DNA from: JAXGYX01 sp040772065 | GTDB lineage: Bacteria > Bacillota > Clostridia > Saccharofermentanales > Fastidiosipilaceae | DNA: 64,000 bases | NCBI GenBank assembly: GCA_040772065.1 | Contig: JAXGYX010000001.1 | Coordinates: 434,001 to 498,000, forward strand | Reading direction: 5' to 3' | In this document: in pieces, positions 34,238 to 42,715 of the stretch | Position numbering within the stretch: the first letter of the stretch is position 1 | Layout: each line of letters opens with the position of its first letter | Made by a program: the position numbers and the translations under genes | Notes under the pieces: generated by a model | Seen by the model: the letters and a program-made list of their open reading frames with translations, nothing else | What the model was told of the DNA's origin: nothing | Databases searched by the model: none

Positions 34238-36012
34238 AACTGAAACACTCAAAGCGCCCTGCCACCGCTCCGAAGAATGGCACGTTTCGCAGACTGTTGA
34301 AACAACTTATGCGACATCCGTTTGTCTTGTTGGCGGTTTTTTTGACCGGTTTGCTGGCGGGAGCCTGCATGATCGCGGCGCCGTACATGATTGGTGTGTC
34401 GATTGACATGATGAGGGTGGGCGAGGCGTTGAATTGGTCAAGGCTGGGTGGTGTGCTGTTGATTCTGATCATCCTCTTTCTACTGAACGCACTGTTCCAA
34501 TGGCTGTTGACGCTGCTAGCGAACCGTGTATCGGTGTTGGCCACTGCGGAGATTCGCAAGGCGGCGTTTGATAATTTGTCCCGGCTTTCGCTCAGTTTTG
34601 TGGACTCACATCCTTCGGGAGACTTTGTCTCGCGGCTGACAAATGACGCGGACGCCATCACAGACGGGTTGAATCAACTGATGATTCAGTTGGGTTCCGG
34701 CGTCTTGACCATGGTCGGTTCACTTGTTGTGATGCTGATGATCGATGCGCGGGCCGCCTTGGCTGCGGTGGCGGTCACACCCTTGATTTTTGTGGTCACC
34801 TCCGTGATCAACCGCAACTCGGTTAGTATGTACCGACGACAGGCCATGGCGGCAGGTGAGCTGAACGCGTTCGCTGACGAGACCATCGCCGGCCAGGTGG
34901 TCGCGCGCAGCCTCGGGGCGGAACCTGTTTTCCAAAATAGATTTAAGGAATTGAATTCAAAATTATATGTGGTGGGACAAAAAGCTCAGTTTTATTCTTC
35001 ACTCACAAATCCCGGCGCGCGTTTTGTCAACAATATCGCCTATGTTTTGGTGGGGATTCTGGCCTGCCTATCAGGGCTGGCGGGGACGATCACTGTCGGA
35101 AAGATTTCCAGTCTGCTGAGTTATGTGACGCAGTTCGCCAAACCGGTGAACGAGTTCGCCGCTGTGTCGTCGCAATTCCAAAACACGCTGGCGGGATGTG
35201 AGCGACTGTTTGAGCTGATCGACGCCGCCTCCGAAGATCTGCGCCCCTCGCTTCCCAATCTAGTGGTGGACAGGGGAGAAGTGAAATTTGATTCGGTCTC
35301 TTTTTCATATGTCAAGGGTCAGCCTTGGATCAAAGGACTTGATCTCCATGTTCCGCCGCGAGGTCAGGTGGCGATCGTTGGGCCCACAGGAGCGGGAAAA
35401 ACCACGCTGGTCAACCTGTTGATGAATTTTTACGCGCTCGATTCAGGACGCATTGTAATTGATGATGCGGACATTCAGTCAGTAAACGTCGCCAGCCTGC
35501 GCCAGTCGTTTGGCATGGTGCTACAAGACAGTTGGTTGTTTTCCGGCACGGTTCGGGCCAACATCGCATATGGACGGCCGGACGCGAGCGATGCGGAGGT
35601 GGTCGCGGCCGCTCGGGCGGCCTACGCGCATGATTTGATCACCCGATTGCCGAAAGGATATGACACGGTGTTGACAGACAATGGCGCGGCGTTGTCGGTT
35701 GGAGAAAAACAACTGCTGACCATCGCGCGCGCGTTTTTGACCGATCCTCACATATTGATTTTAGATGAGGCCACGTCCAACATCGATACCCGTACCGAAC
35801 GGTTGATTCAGCGGGCGTTTGACAAAATGATGAGGGACAGGACCAGCTTTGTTATCGCGCATCGCCTATCCACCGTCCGCGACGCCCACCTCATACTGGT
35901 TATGCAAGATGGGCGCATTGTACAAAAAGGAGCTCACGATGAGCTTGTGAAGCTCCCGGGGCTCTATCGCTCGATGTACAAGAGTCAATTCGAGCATACT
36001 CATATTAGTTGA
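34234..36012 (+). CDS. Heterodimeric ABC exporter subunit with catalytic Walker B
   Basis: The 592-residue partner of the preceding subunit. It has a six-helix membrane domain and an ATP-binding domain with Walker A GPTGAGKT, Q-loop VLQDSWLFSGT, Walker B LILDEATSNID with the catalytic Glu, and the H-loop IAHRL. Its signature is LSVGEKQ, differing from LSGGQ. In a head-to-tail dimer that signature faces the degenerate Walker site of the partner, so one ATP site is catalytic and the other is not. Translation is coupled by the ATGA overlap. Probably exports lipids, drugs or peptides. It converges with glnS after only 18 bp and no terminator is visible. Confidence 0.93.
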   Translation: MKLKHSKRPATAPKNGTFRRLLKQLMRHPFVLLAVFLTGLLAGACMIAAPYMIGVSIDMMRVGEALNWSRLGGVLLILIILFLLNALFQWLLTLLANRVSVLATAEIRKAAFDNLSRLSLSFVDSHPSGDFVSRLTNDADAITDGLNQLMIQLGSGVLTMVGSLVVMLMIDARAALAAVAVTPLIFVVTSVINRNSVSMYRRQAMAAGELNAFADETIAGQVVARSLGAEPVFQNRFKELNSKLYVVGQKAQFYSSLTNPGARFVNNIAYVLVGILACLSGLAGTITVGKISSLLSYVTQFAKPVNEFAAVSSQFQNTLAGCERLFELIDAASEDLRPSLPNLVVDRGEVKFDSVSFSYVKGQPWIKGLDLHVPPRGQVAIVGPTGAGKTTLVNLLMNFYALDSGRIVIDDADIQSVNVASLRQSFGMVLQDSWLFSGTVRANIAYGRPDASDAEVVAAARAAYAHDLITRLPKGYDTVLTDNGAALSVGEKQLLTIARAFLTDPHILILDEATSNIDTRTERLIQRAFDKMMRDRTSFVIAHRLSTVRDAHLILVMQDGRIVQKGAHDELVKLPGLYRSMYKSQFEHTHIS

Positions 36013-36030
36013 CAGTCAATGCGAGCAAAC

Positions 36031-37761
36031 TTATTTTGGCAATTTATAGCTGTCTCTTAAGGAGACGGTGCGGTTGAAGACCGGCATCTTTTCCTCGGCG
36101 CTCGGACGATTGTCGCGGCAAAAATATCCATGACGCAGAAACTGAAAACCAATTCCGGGTTTTTCCTCATCCAATCCCGCTTCAAGTTTGCACGATTCCA
36201 AAACCGTCAACGAGTCCTCGCGAAGCACGGATTCATAACCATCCTCGGCGCCGTCAGGATCCTCAATCGTAAACAAATTCTCGTATAAATTGACGCGGGC
36301 GTCGACCGCGCTGTTCACGTCCACCCAATGCAGCGTGCCGCGGACTTTTCGTCCATCGGTGGCGACGCCACCTCGACTACGCTCGTCGTACTCGGCATAG
36401 ACATGGACGACATCGCCATTCTCGTCAACTTCATAATCAGTGCAGCGAATGATGTAGGCATGTTTTAGTCGGACCTCGTTTCCGGGAAAGAGACGGAAAT
36501 ATTTGCGCGGCGGCTCGATCATGAAGTCATCGGCTTCAATCCATAGTTCCTTGCTAAAAGGCAATTGACGTGTGCCGGCGGACGAATCATTCGGATTGTT
36601 TTCCGCTTCCAGCATTTCAGTCTTGTCATCCGGATAATTGGTCAATGTGAGACGCAGCGGACGAAGCACCGCCATGCGACGCTCGGCGCTCAGATTCAGA
36701 TCTTCACGCGCACAGTACTCTAAAAATGCGTGATCAACGGTATTTGGCACCTTGGACACCCCGATGCGGTCGATAAAGTTACGAATTGAAAGGGGGGTGT
36801 AACCACGCCTACGCAACCCGCTCAAAGTCGGCATGCGTGGATCGTCCCAGCCGTCCACGCTCTTTGACTCGACCAGCTGCAACAACTTTCGTTTACTCAT
36901 AACCGTATAATTCATACCCAATCTCGCGAATTCGATCTGTCTTGGATTCGCCGGAAGATCGAGGTTGTCTACCACCCACTCATACAAAGGGCGATGATCT
37001 TCGAATTCAATGCTGCAAAGAGAATGTGTGATTTCTTCGATACCGTCCTCGATTGGATGAGCGAAATCGTACATTGGGTAGATGCACCATTTGTCACCTG
37101 TTCTATGGTGGTCGGTGTGAGAGATGCGGTAGATCACGGGATCTCTCATGTTCATGTTACCCGAGCTCATATCAATTTTTGCGCGCAATGTATGGGTCCC
37201 GTCGGCGAACTCTCCATTTTTCATGCGTTCAAACAGATCAAGATTTTCTTCCGCTGAACGATTTCGATATGGGCTGTTGGTGCCGGGCTCGGTCAATGTG
37301 CCCCGTGTCGCGCGAATTTCCTCCGCGCTGAGGTCGCAGACATAGGCCAGCCCTTTTCGTATCAAATCCCGAGCGTATTCATACATGGCCGGGAAATAAT
37401 CGCTGGCGTAATAGAATCGGTCGCCCCAATCATAGCCCAGCCAGCGGATGTCCTCCTGAATGGCGTCGACATACTCAATATCCTCTTTCACAGGGTTGGT
37501 GTCATCCATTCTAAGATTGCACAGACCGCCAAACTGTTTGGCCAATTCAAAATTGATGCAGATCGCTTTGGCGTGTCCGATATGCAAATAGCCGTTCGGT
37601 TCGGGTGGGAATCGGGTGTGCACCTGTCTGCCTTCGCAACGGCCTCCCGGCGCGATTTCCTCGCTGATCAAAGCTTGAATAAAGTTCTGAGTCGTTTCTG
37701 TTGTGGCTTCAGCGGAAGCCTGATCGGCCTTTTCCGCGATATCATTGTGATTGTTGTCCAT
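36031..37761 (-). CDS. glnS: Glutaminyl-tRNA synthetase
   Basis: Charges tRNA-Gln directly. The 576-residue class Ib enzyme has the HIGH motif in PPEPNGYLHIGHAKA (about residues 52-66), the family's GRxNxSPYRNR-like segment, the KMSKS-type VMSKRKL and a two-domain beta-barrel C-terminus. AGAGGAG lies six bases before the ATG. Most Gram-positives instead make Gln-tRNA through GatCAB from a non-discriminating GltX; having GlnRS suggests that the nearby GltX (55 bp upstream on the same strand) may be discriminating. GatCAB could still serve Asn-tRNA. Probably co-transcribed behind gltX. Confidence 0.95.
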   Translation of the reverse strand: MDNNHNDIAEKADQASAEATTETTQNFIQALISEEIAPGGRCEGRQVHTRFPPEPNGYLHIGHAKAICINFELAKQFGGLCNLRMDDTNPVKEDIEYVDAIQEDIRWLGYDWGDRFYYASDYFPAMYEYARDLIRKGLAYVCDLSAEEIRATRGTLTEPGTNSPYRNRSAEENLDLFERMKNGEFADGTHTLRAKIDMSSGNMNMRDPVIYRISHTDHHRTGDKWCIYPMYDFAHPIEDGIEEITHSLCSIEFEDHRPLYEWVVDNLDLPANPRQIEFARLGMNYTVMSKRKLLQLVESKSVDGWDDPRMPTLSGLRRRGYTPLSIRNFIDRIGVSKVPNTVDHAFLEYCAREDLNLSAERRMAVLRPLRLTLTNYPDDKTEMLEAENNPNDSSAGTRQLPFSKELWIEADDFMIEPPRKYFRLFPGNEVRLKHAYIIRCTDYEVDENGDVVHVYAEYDERSRGGVATDGRKVRGTLHWVDVNSAVDARVNLYENLFTIEDPDGAEDGYESVLREDSLTVLESCKLEAGLDEEKPGIGFQFLRHGYFCRDNRPSAEEKMPVFNRTVSLRDSYKLPK

Positions 37762-37816
37762 CTTTTCTCCTCTAGTTTAATTTTGTCAGTTTGATTTATA
37801 TTCGCCGCGCAGGATG

Positions 37817-39280
37817 TCAGTCATTTCGCGCTGCCATAAGTTTGTTTCTGCCAATCTCGATTCTGCGCAACGATTCTTGTTTGCCGAGAAGGGTCAAGAT
37901 TTCAACCGCCCCTCCCGGAGTCACGGATTTACCCGACACCGCGATTCGAACGGGCCACATGAGATAACCATTTTTGACCTCCCAGGCCACCGCGGCTCCA
38001 ATCAGGGTTTCGTGGATGACTGTCCGGGTCCACTCCTCAACTGTTTCCAACAAAGGAAGGATCTGCGTCAACATGTCCAGTGAGCTCTCCAATGTGGTTT
38101 TCATTTTTTTGTGTTTATAAATTTCGATCGAATAATTTTCGTCCAGTTGTTTCAAAAAATCGATCATCTCCGGGATCTCGTTGAGTGTGGTCAGGCGATT
38201 TTGCAAAATACTCGCCAGCAGACTCCAGTCAAATTCGCGATCGGGCAATGCTTGTTTGAACGCAGGTAGACAAAGACTGAGAAACTTATCCTCTGTCATC
38301 TTGCGCAGGTACTCGGCGTTGAACCACTTTAATTTATTGAAATCAAAGATCGCAGGTGATTTGCTGATGCCGTCGACGTCGAAGCGCTCAATTAATTCCG
38401 CCAAACTGAACAACTCACGAGTGTCGGTGGGAGACCATCCCAACAACGCGATGTAGTTTATGATCGCTTCGGGCAGATAGCCTTCGGCGATCAGGTCGGA
38501 AAAACCGGTCGCTCCGTGGCGTTTGGACAGTTTATGACCATCTTCACCTAAAATTAAAGGCAGGTGGATATATCTGGGTATTTCATAACCAAATGCCTCA
38601 TACAGCAAATTATATTTTGGGGTTGAGGACAGATACTCCGAGCCACGCACAACATGTGTGATCGCCATCTTGTGATCGTCGATGACGTTCGCGAAGTTGT
38701 AGGTCGGAAAGCCATCGGATTTGATTAAAATTTGATCCTCCAACTCGGTATTGTCGACTGTGATGTCGCCGTACACAGTGTCGGAAAATGTGGTCGTGCC
38801 GGTCAACGGCATTTTTTGGCGAATCACACTTGGGACACCGGCGGCCAGCTTGTCTTTTACTTCCTCCGCGCTTAGATTTCGGCAATGACGGTCATAACCC
38901 GCATGGTCGCCACCCGCTTCTTTCAGCTCGACCAATCTTTCCGTTGTGCAAAAACAGTGATACGCCTTGCCCTCCTGAATTAGCCGCTGAGCCCCTGCGA
39001 GGTAGTCATCTTTGCGTTCACTTTGCACATAAGGCGCGTAGGGACCACCGATGTCGGGTCCTTCGTCATGTCGCAGCCCTACGGCATTTAAAGTGTCATA
39101 GATCGCGTCGAGTGCGCCATCGACCAGTCGGTCCTGATCGGTATCCTCGATGCGCAAAATAAATTTCCCGCCCGCCGATTTTGCGATCAAATACTCATAG
39201 AGCGCGGTGCGCAGGTTGCCAATATGCATAAACCCCGTTGGACTGGGCGCGAAACGGGTGCGAACGACATTGTTGAGCAT
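37817..39280 (-). CDS. gltX: Glutamyl-tRNA synthetase
   Basis: Charges tRNA-Glu. The 487-residue enzyme has the HIGH motif in RFAPSPTGFMHIGNLRTALYEYL, a CFCTxE zinc-region remnant (YHCFCTTERL), and the KMSKS-type KLSKRHGA. The anticodon-binding domain fills about residues 330-487. Length is normal. GGAGAA lies 6 bp before the ATG. It is the upstream gene of a gltX-glnS pair and faces away from the DUF5685 gene across a 110-bp A/T-rich gap. Specificity for Glu is expected because a dedicated GlnRS follows. Confidence 0.95.
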   Translation of the reverse strand: MLNNVVRTRFAPSPTGFMHIGNLRTALYEYLIAKSAGGKFILRIEDTDQDRLVDGALDAIYDTLNAVGLRHDEGPDIGGPYAPYVQSERKDDYLAGAQRLIQEGKAYHCFCTTERLVELKEAGGDHAGYDRHCRNLSAEEVKDKLAAGVPSVIRQKMPLTGTTTFSDTVYGDITVDNTELEDQILIKSDGFPTYNFANVIDDHKMAITHVVRGSEYLSSTPKYNLLYEAFGYEIPRYIHLPLILGEDGHKLSKRHGATGFSDLIAEGYLPEAIINYIALLGWSPTDTRELFSLAELIERFDVDGISKSPAIFDFNKLKWFNAEYLRKMTEDKFLSLCLPAFKQALPDREFDWSLLASILQNRLTTLNEIPEMIDFLKQLDENYSIEIYKHKKMKTTLESSLDMLTQILPLLETVEEWTRTVIHETLIGAAVAWEVKNGYLMWPVRIAVSGKSVTPGGAVEILTLLGKQESLRRIEIGRNKLMAARND

Positions 39281-39390
39281 AAAAATTCTCCATTCTCTTC
39301 AAATACAATTCATTCATTTCATCATTATAAATTACCATATATGATAAGATAATGACGAATTGTGCGCAAAGTTATTGACGAGGAGATCAA

Positions 39391-40233
39391 ATGTTTGGAT
39401 ATGTTCGTCCATGGAAAGCGGAGTTGAAATTTCGTGAATTCAATCGCTATCGCGCCACCTACTGTGGGTTGTGCAAGGCGATTGGAGCCCAATATGGACA
39501 ACTGCCGCGGATGGCGGTCACCTATGATATTACCTTTTTGGTGTTGTTGCTTCAAAGTTTGGCCGAACGGGAAGTTGAGCTTGTCGAAAGCCGCTGCGCC
39601 TTACATCCGTTTCGCAAACGCCCCATCGCGACAGAAGACAGTGCGCTTGCCTATGGGGCGGATTTAACAATTTTGCTGACATGGTACAATTTAAAAGATA
39701 ATTTGATCGATGGAGAACATGTTTTAGTCAGTCGGGTGTCCATGAGGGCGATGAGGAAAGCGTTTCTTAAAGCGAGCGCCCGTCAGCCATTGGCGGCCGA
39801 GCGTGTCATGATGCGGATGGACACTTTGACCAAAGCTGAGGACGAAGGCGACGGCTCAACGGCCACGGATGAGTTCGGCTCGCTGCTGGGTGAATTGGTG
39901 GCGATCGGCTTCGCGGATCATCCTTTCGAGGATGAGTATCATCAGGCGCTGAAAATACTTGGACAACAGTTGGGTGAATGGATTTATTTGTTGGACGCGC
40001 TGGATGACTACGAATCAGATCACAAGCATGGTCGCTGGAACGCGCTGTCGCAGTTTGAAGGTCAAATTGACGAGGCCGACCATCGGTTGCAGGAATTAGA
40101 AGAGAGCATCAATCGAACCGCGGCATTGTTGCCATATTACAACGACGCGGAAATTGTAGGCAATATCATTCAGATGGGGTTGCCCGACACGCGCCGGCGA
40201 GTGCTCGCCGGTGAGCATGCGACTAAAATTTAA
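39391..40233 (+). CDS. DUF5685 family protein
   Basis: A 280-residue protein of the family I know as DUF5685, found mainly in Clostridia and commonly next to a DnaJ-domain gene, as here. The start MFGYVRPWKAELKFREF leads into C25-x2-C28 (YCGLCKAIG). An aspartate-rich helix DLTILLTWYNLKDNLID lies at about residues 91-108, and a second motif DALDDYESDHKHGRWN at about 204-220. Two such Asp-rich helices recall class I isoprenoid synthases, but that is my inference and no reaction is known. CGAGGAG gives a good RBS. It precedes the DnaJ-like gene by 12 bp. Confidence 0.8.
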   Translation: MFGYVRPWKAELKFREFNRYRATYCGLCKAIGAQYGQLPRMAVTYDITFLVLLLQSLAEREVELVESRCALHPFRKRPIATEDSALAYGADLTILLTWYNLKDNLIDGEHVLVSRVSMRAMRKAFLKASARQPLAAERVMMRMDTLTKAEDEGDGSTATDEFGSLLGELVAIGFADHPFEDEYHQALKILGQQLGEWIYLLDALDDYESDHKHGRWNALSQFEGQIDEADHRLQELEESINRTAALLPYYNDAEIVGNIIQMGLPDTRRRVLAGEHATKI

Positions 40234-40245
40234 GGGGAACATATA

Positions 40246-40719
40246 GTGGAAACGAAACAATCTTTATATGAGATATTGGGTGTACGTAGAGGAGCGACCG
40301 ACGATGAAATCAAACGCTCGTATCGCGCGCTGGTCAAAAAGTATCACCCTGACCATTACCGCGACCACCCGCTGCAAGAACTGTCCAAAGTGAAAATGCA
40401 GGAGATCAATGAGGCGTATGAGGTTTTGTCCAACCCTGATAAGCGCAGGGCGTACGATCTTACCGGCTCCGTCGGTGGTCAAACGAACGCGCGCTCAGCG
40501 TATGGCGGACAAACCTCGAGCTCTCCTTTTGGAGCTCAGGGCGCTTGGGGGCAACAATACAATTACTATAACCGCGGGTATCGCAATCAAGGTCCTTATA
40601 ATCGCGACCCATACTACCGCAGTCGCAACACCGGCGGTTGCTGTGAACCGTTGTGCATGTTGTGTTGCGCTGATTCTTGTTGCGAATGTCTGGGCGGCGA
40701 CCTTTGTACCTGTATTTGA
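40246..40719 (+). CDS. DnaJ-domain protein with a C-terminal cysteine string
   Basis: A 157-residue protein with an N-terminal J domain (about residues 6-72) containing the HPD motif (KKYHPDHY) that stimulates DnaK ATPase. A low-complexity Gly/Ser/Tyr/Asn/Gln region follows. The last 28 residues hold ten cysteines (CCEPLCMLCC, then CCEC and CTCI). It has no zinc-finger or substrate domain of true DnaJ. The layout resembles eukaryotic cysteine-string proteins; in a bacterium the cysteines more likely bind metal or form disulfides. GTG start with AAGGGGA 8 bp upstream. Lies between DUF5685 and a membrane protein, so may recruit DnaK to them. Confidence 0.85.
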   Translation: METKQSLYEILGVRRGATDDEIKRSYRALVKKYHPDHYRDHPLQELSKVKMQEINEAYEVLSNPDKRRAYDLTGSVGGQTNARSAYGGQTSSSPFGAQGAWGQQYNYYNRGYRNQGPYNRDPYYRSRNTGGCCEPLCMLCCADSCCECLGGDLCTCI

Positions 40720-40778
40720 GCGCGTGAACCAACCGGCCGGCCAACAAACGGCAGGTTCATCAAGAAAGAGTTCTTCAG

Positions 40779-41378
40779 ATGTCCAGCGTCAAAAAAAGTG
40801 GTCAGCGACTGTCGGAATCGGCGTCGCTTGCGAAATCGGCGGCCTGGAGTGGTGTGTCGACCGCGGCGATTGTGCTGCTGATGTTTGTTGTGAAAGTCAG
40901 CCCAACGGCTGACTTCGCGCTGTTCACTCTTATGTCTGTCCTGGGCTGTGTTGCGATCATTGAACTGGGAGACCGTTCGGGTGCGCTGATCTGGGTGGCT
41001 TCATCTTTGCTGGGGACGCTGTTGATCGGCCTGCCGCATATGTGGCAGTTTGTGGTTTTTTTCGGTATCTGGCCCATGATCAAAAGCTTAATTGAGCGGC
41101 GAGTTTCGTTATGGATGCCACTAACCCGGATGATCGGACTTGGAGTCAAGGCGCTGGCGTTCGCTTTTTTGCTGTTTTTGGTTTATTTGCTCATCATGGT
41201 ATTTGTACCTTCGCTGTTTGACACTTTGGCGGAACTGATCTCTTTGCCTTTGCCGCTGATTTTCATGTTGGCGCTGCTGATTTGTTTTGTTTATGACTGG
41301 GTGCTGACTCAGCTCATTTCGTCTTATTCCGATCGAATTCGACCGCACCTGGAGCGCGGCCGGCGTCGAAGGCGATAA
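40779..41378 (+). CDS. Polytopic membrane protein of unknown function
   Basis: A 199-residue protein with about six hydrophobic segments (roughly residues 22-39, 45-63, 68-85, 89-104, 120-143 and 152-176) and a strongly basic C-terminus (ERGRRRRR). I recognise no catalytic motif. It resembles small substrate-binding or energy-coupling membrane proteins only in topology. Weak RBS (AAGAG) before the ATG. It follows the DnaJ-like gene by 59 bp and is probably the third gene of the DUF5685 unit. Confidence 0.65.
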   Translation: MSSVKKSGQRLSESASLAKSAAWSGVSTAAIVLLMFVVKVSPTADFALFTLMSVLGCVAIIELGDRSGALIWVASSLLGTLLIGLPHMWQFVVFFGIWPMIKSLIERRVSLWMPLTRMIGLGVKALAFAFLLFLVYLLIMVFVPSLFDTLAELISLPLPLIFMLALLICFVYDWVLTQLISSYSDRIRPHLERGRRRRR

Positions 41379-41457
41379 TCCTTAGTTTACGCCGCGCAGG
41401 GTTCAATAACGCGGCTTGAATCGATAAAATATAGTTAGTGCATGCCTAGGAGGAACT

Positions 41458-42687
41458 ATGAACACCAACCAGAATAAATTGTTGAGCTTTGTCCGCCGGA
41501 GCGCCACCATGGTGATTGTCATCTCCTTTCTTTTGACCGGTTTCGCGTGCGCGAAAACGACTGAGAATGAGGAGGCGGCCGCCTACGGTTCGTATGGTTC
41601 GGATTTCGCCGTTGAGTTTGCCCGCGAGTGCCCGTACCGCAGCCCTTACTCGGAGATGGAGCGATCCGCCGCGCTGATGATCGAACAAGAATTTCGTGAT
41701 CTGGGCTACAGCCCGGAAATACAGGAATTTTCCGCTAAAGATGGCGGGGAGTATTCCGGAACCTCTCAAAATATTATTGTCACAATTCCCGGAAATGGCT
41801 TCTATTTGGATGAAGATCAAAGTGATGGTGAAAATTTGCCGGAGGACGTGGTTGACGTTGAGGTTTCGCCAGACAGTCCGGCCGGATCCGGTGTGGTTGT
41901 GCCGGTGGTTAAGCGTCAGGTAATCATCGGCGCGCATTACGATGTTTCTGTCGCGCAGGATCAAAGCGAAAGCTTCCCAAACCATGACGGCATTTCCGAC
42001 AACGCCTCGGGCGTGGCCGCTTTGCTAACTTTGGCGCGTGCGATGAAAGATCAAACATTCGGTTATGATGTTGTCTTGATCGCCTTTGGAGCGGGCAACG
42101 ATCAGTTTGCCGGGGCGTATGAATACGCCGGAGGGATGACTGCCGAGGACTCGGGATCGACCGACGCCGTTTATATTATCGGGCCGATTTACGCGGGCGA
42201 TAAATTATACGCTCACGCGGGGCGAAACGCGCTCAAGGCTGAACAAAAATATGAAATGAGGCGCAAATTATACCAGGCGACCGATGTTGTGTTTGAGCAT
42301 GAATTGAGCAGTAAAAATGGAATCGATCTTTTGCTCAACGAAGGAATTTACGAGGTTGAGTATCCGCCTGACAGTGGTGAGCGACATTTGTACAGAGAGT
42401 TCACTTTGCGGGACAGCGACTATCTGCCGTTTGATCAGATGAATATACCATGTGTCTACATTGAATCAGGTAATTATGATTTTAAGCAGGCCGAGCAAGT
42501 AAAAGATTCGACCCACCCCGCGCTGGAAGAGGTGGAGGGCAACGTCTCCGGAACCGACTATGACGCGGATGAGTTTCTGAAACAGACGCTGCCTTGGGGA
42601 ACCTTACAAAAAAGAGTCAATAATACCGCCTACATATTATTGGAGGCGGTGCGCAAAGGGGCGCACAATCTGAAACCGGTGGAATGA
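41458..42687 (+). CDS. M28-like peptidase lipoprotein with altered active site
   Basis: A 409-residue exported protein. The signal segment ends at LLTGFAC with Cys31 as the likely lipidation site. The M28 aminopeptidase fold is visible from about residue 155: zinc ligand H160 in GAHYD and bridging D181 in SDNASGVAAL. The next motif, FGAEExGLxGS in active members, reads FGAGNDQFAGA, so the catalytic and ligand glutamates are G213 and N214. The NxD strand that supplies the next Asp ligand is also absent. A THP near residue 350 may be the last His ligand. An acidic insertion (about 118-145) precedes the core. Either Asp215 substitutes or the protein is inactive. AGGAGG start signal. Confidence 0.75.
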   Translation: MNTNQNKLLSFVRRSATMVIVISFLLTGFACAKTTENEEAAAYGSYGSDFAVEFARECPYRSPYSEMERSAALMIEQEFRDLGYSPEIQEFSAKDGGEYSGTSQNIIVTIPGNGFYLDEDQSDGENLPEDVVDVEVSPDSPAGSGVVVPVVKRQVIIGAHYDVSVAQDQSESFPNHDGISDNASGVAALLTLARAMKDQTFGYDVVLIAFGAGNDQFAGAYEYAGGMTAEDSGSTDAVYIIGPIYAGDKLYAHAGRNALKAEQKYEMRRKLYQATDVVFEHELSSKNGIDLLLNEGIYEVEYPPDSGERHLYREFTLRDSDYLPFDQMNIPCVYIESGNYDFKQAEQVKDSTHPALEEVEGNVSGTDYDADEFLKQTLPWGTLQKRVNNTAYILLEAVRKGAHNLKPVE

Positions 42688-42715
42688 GCTGCCGGAAGTC
42701 GAAAGGGGAGGGGAA

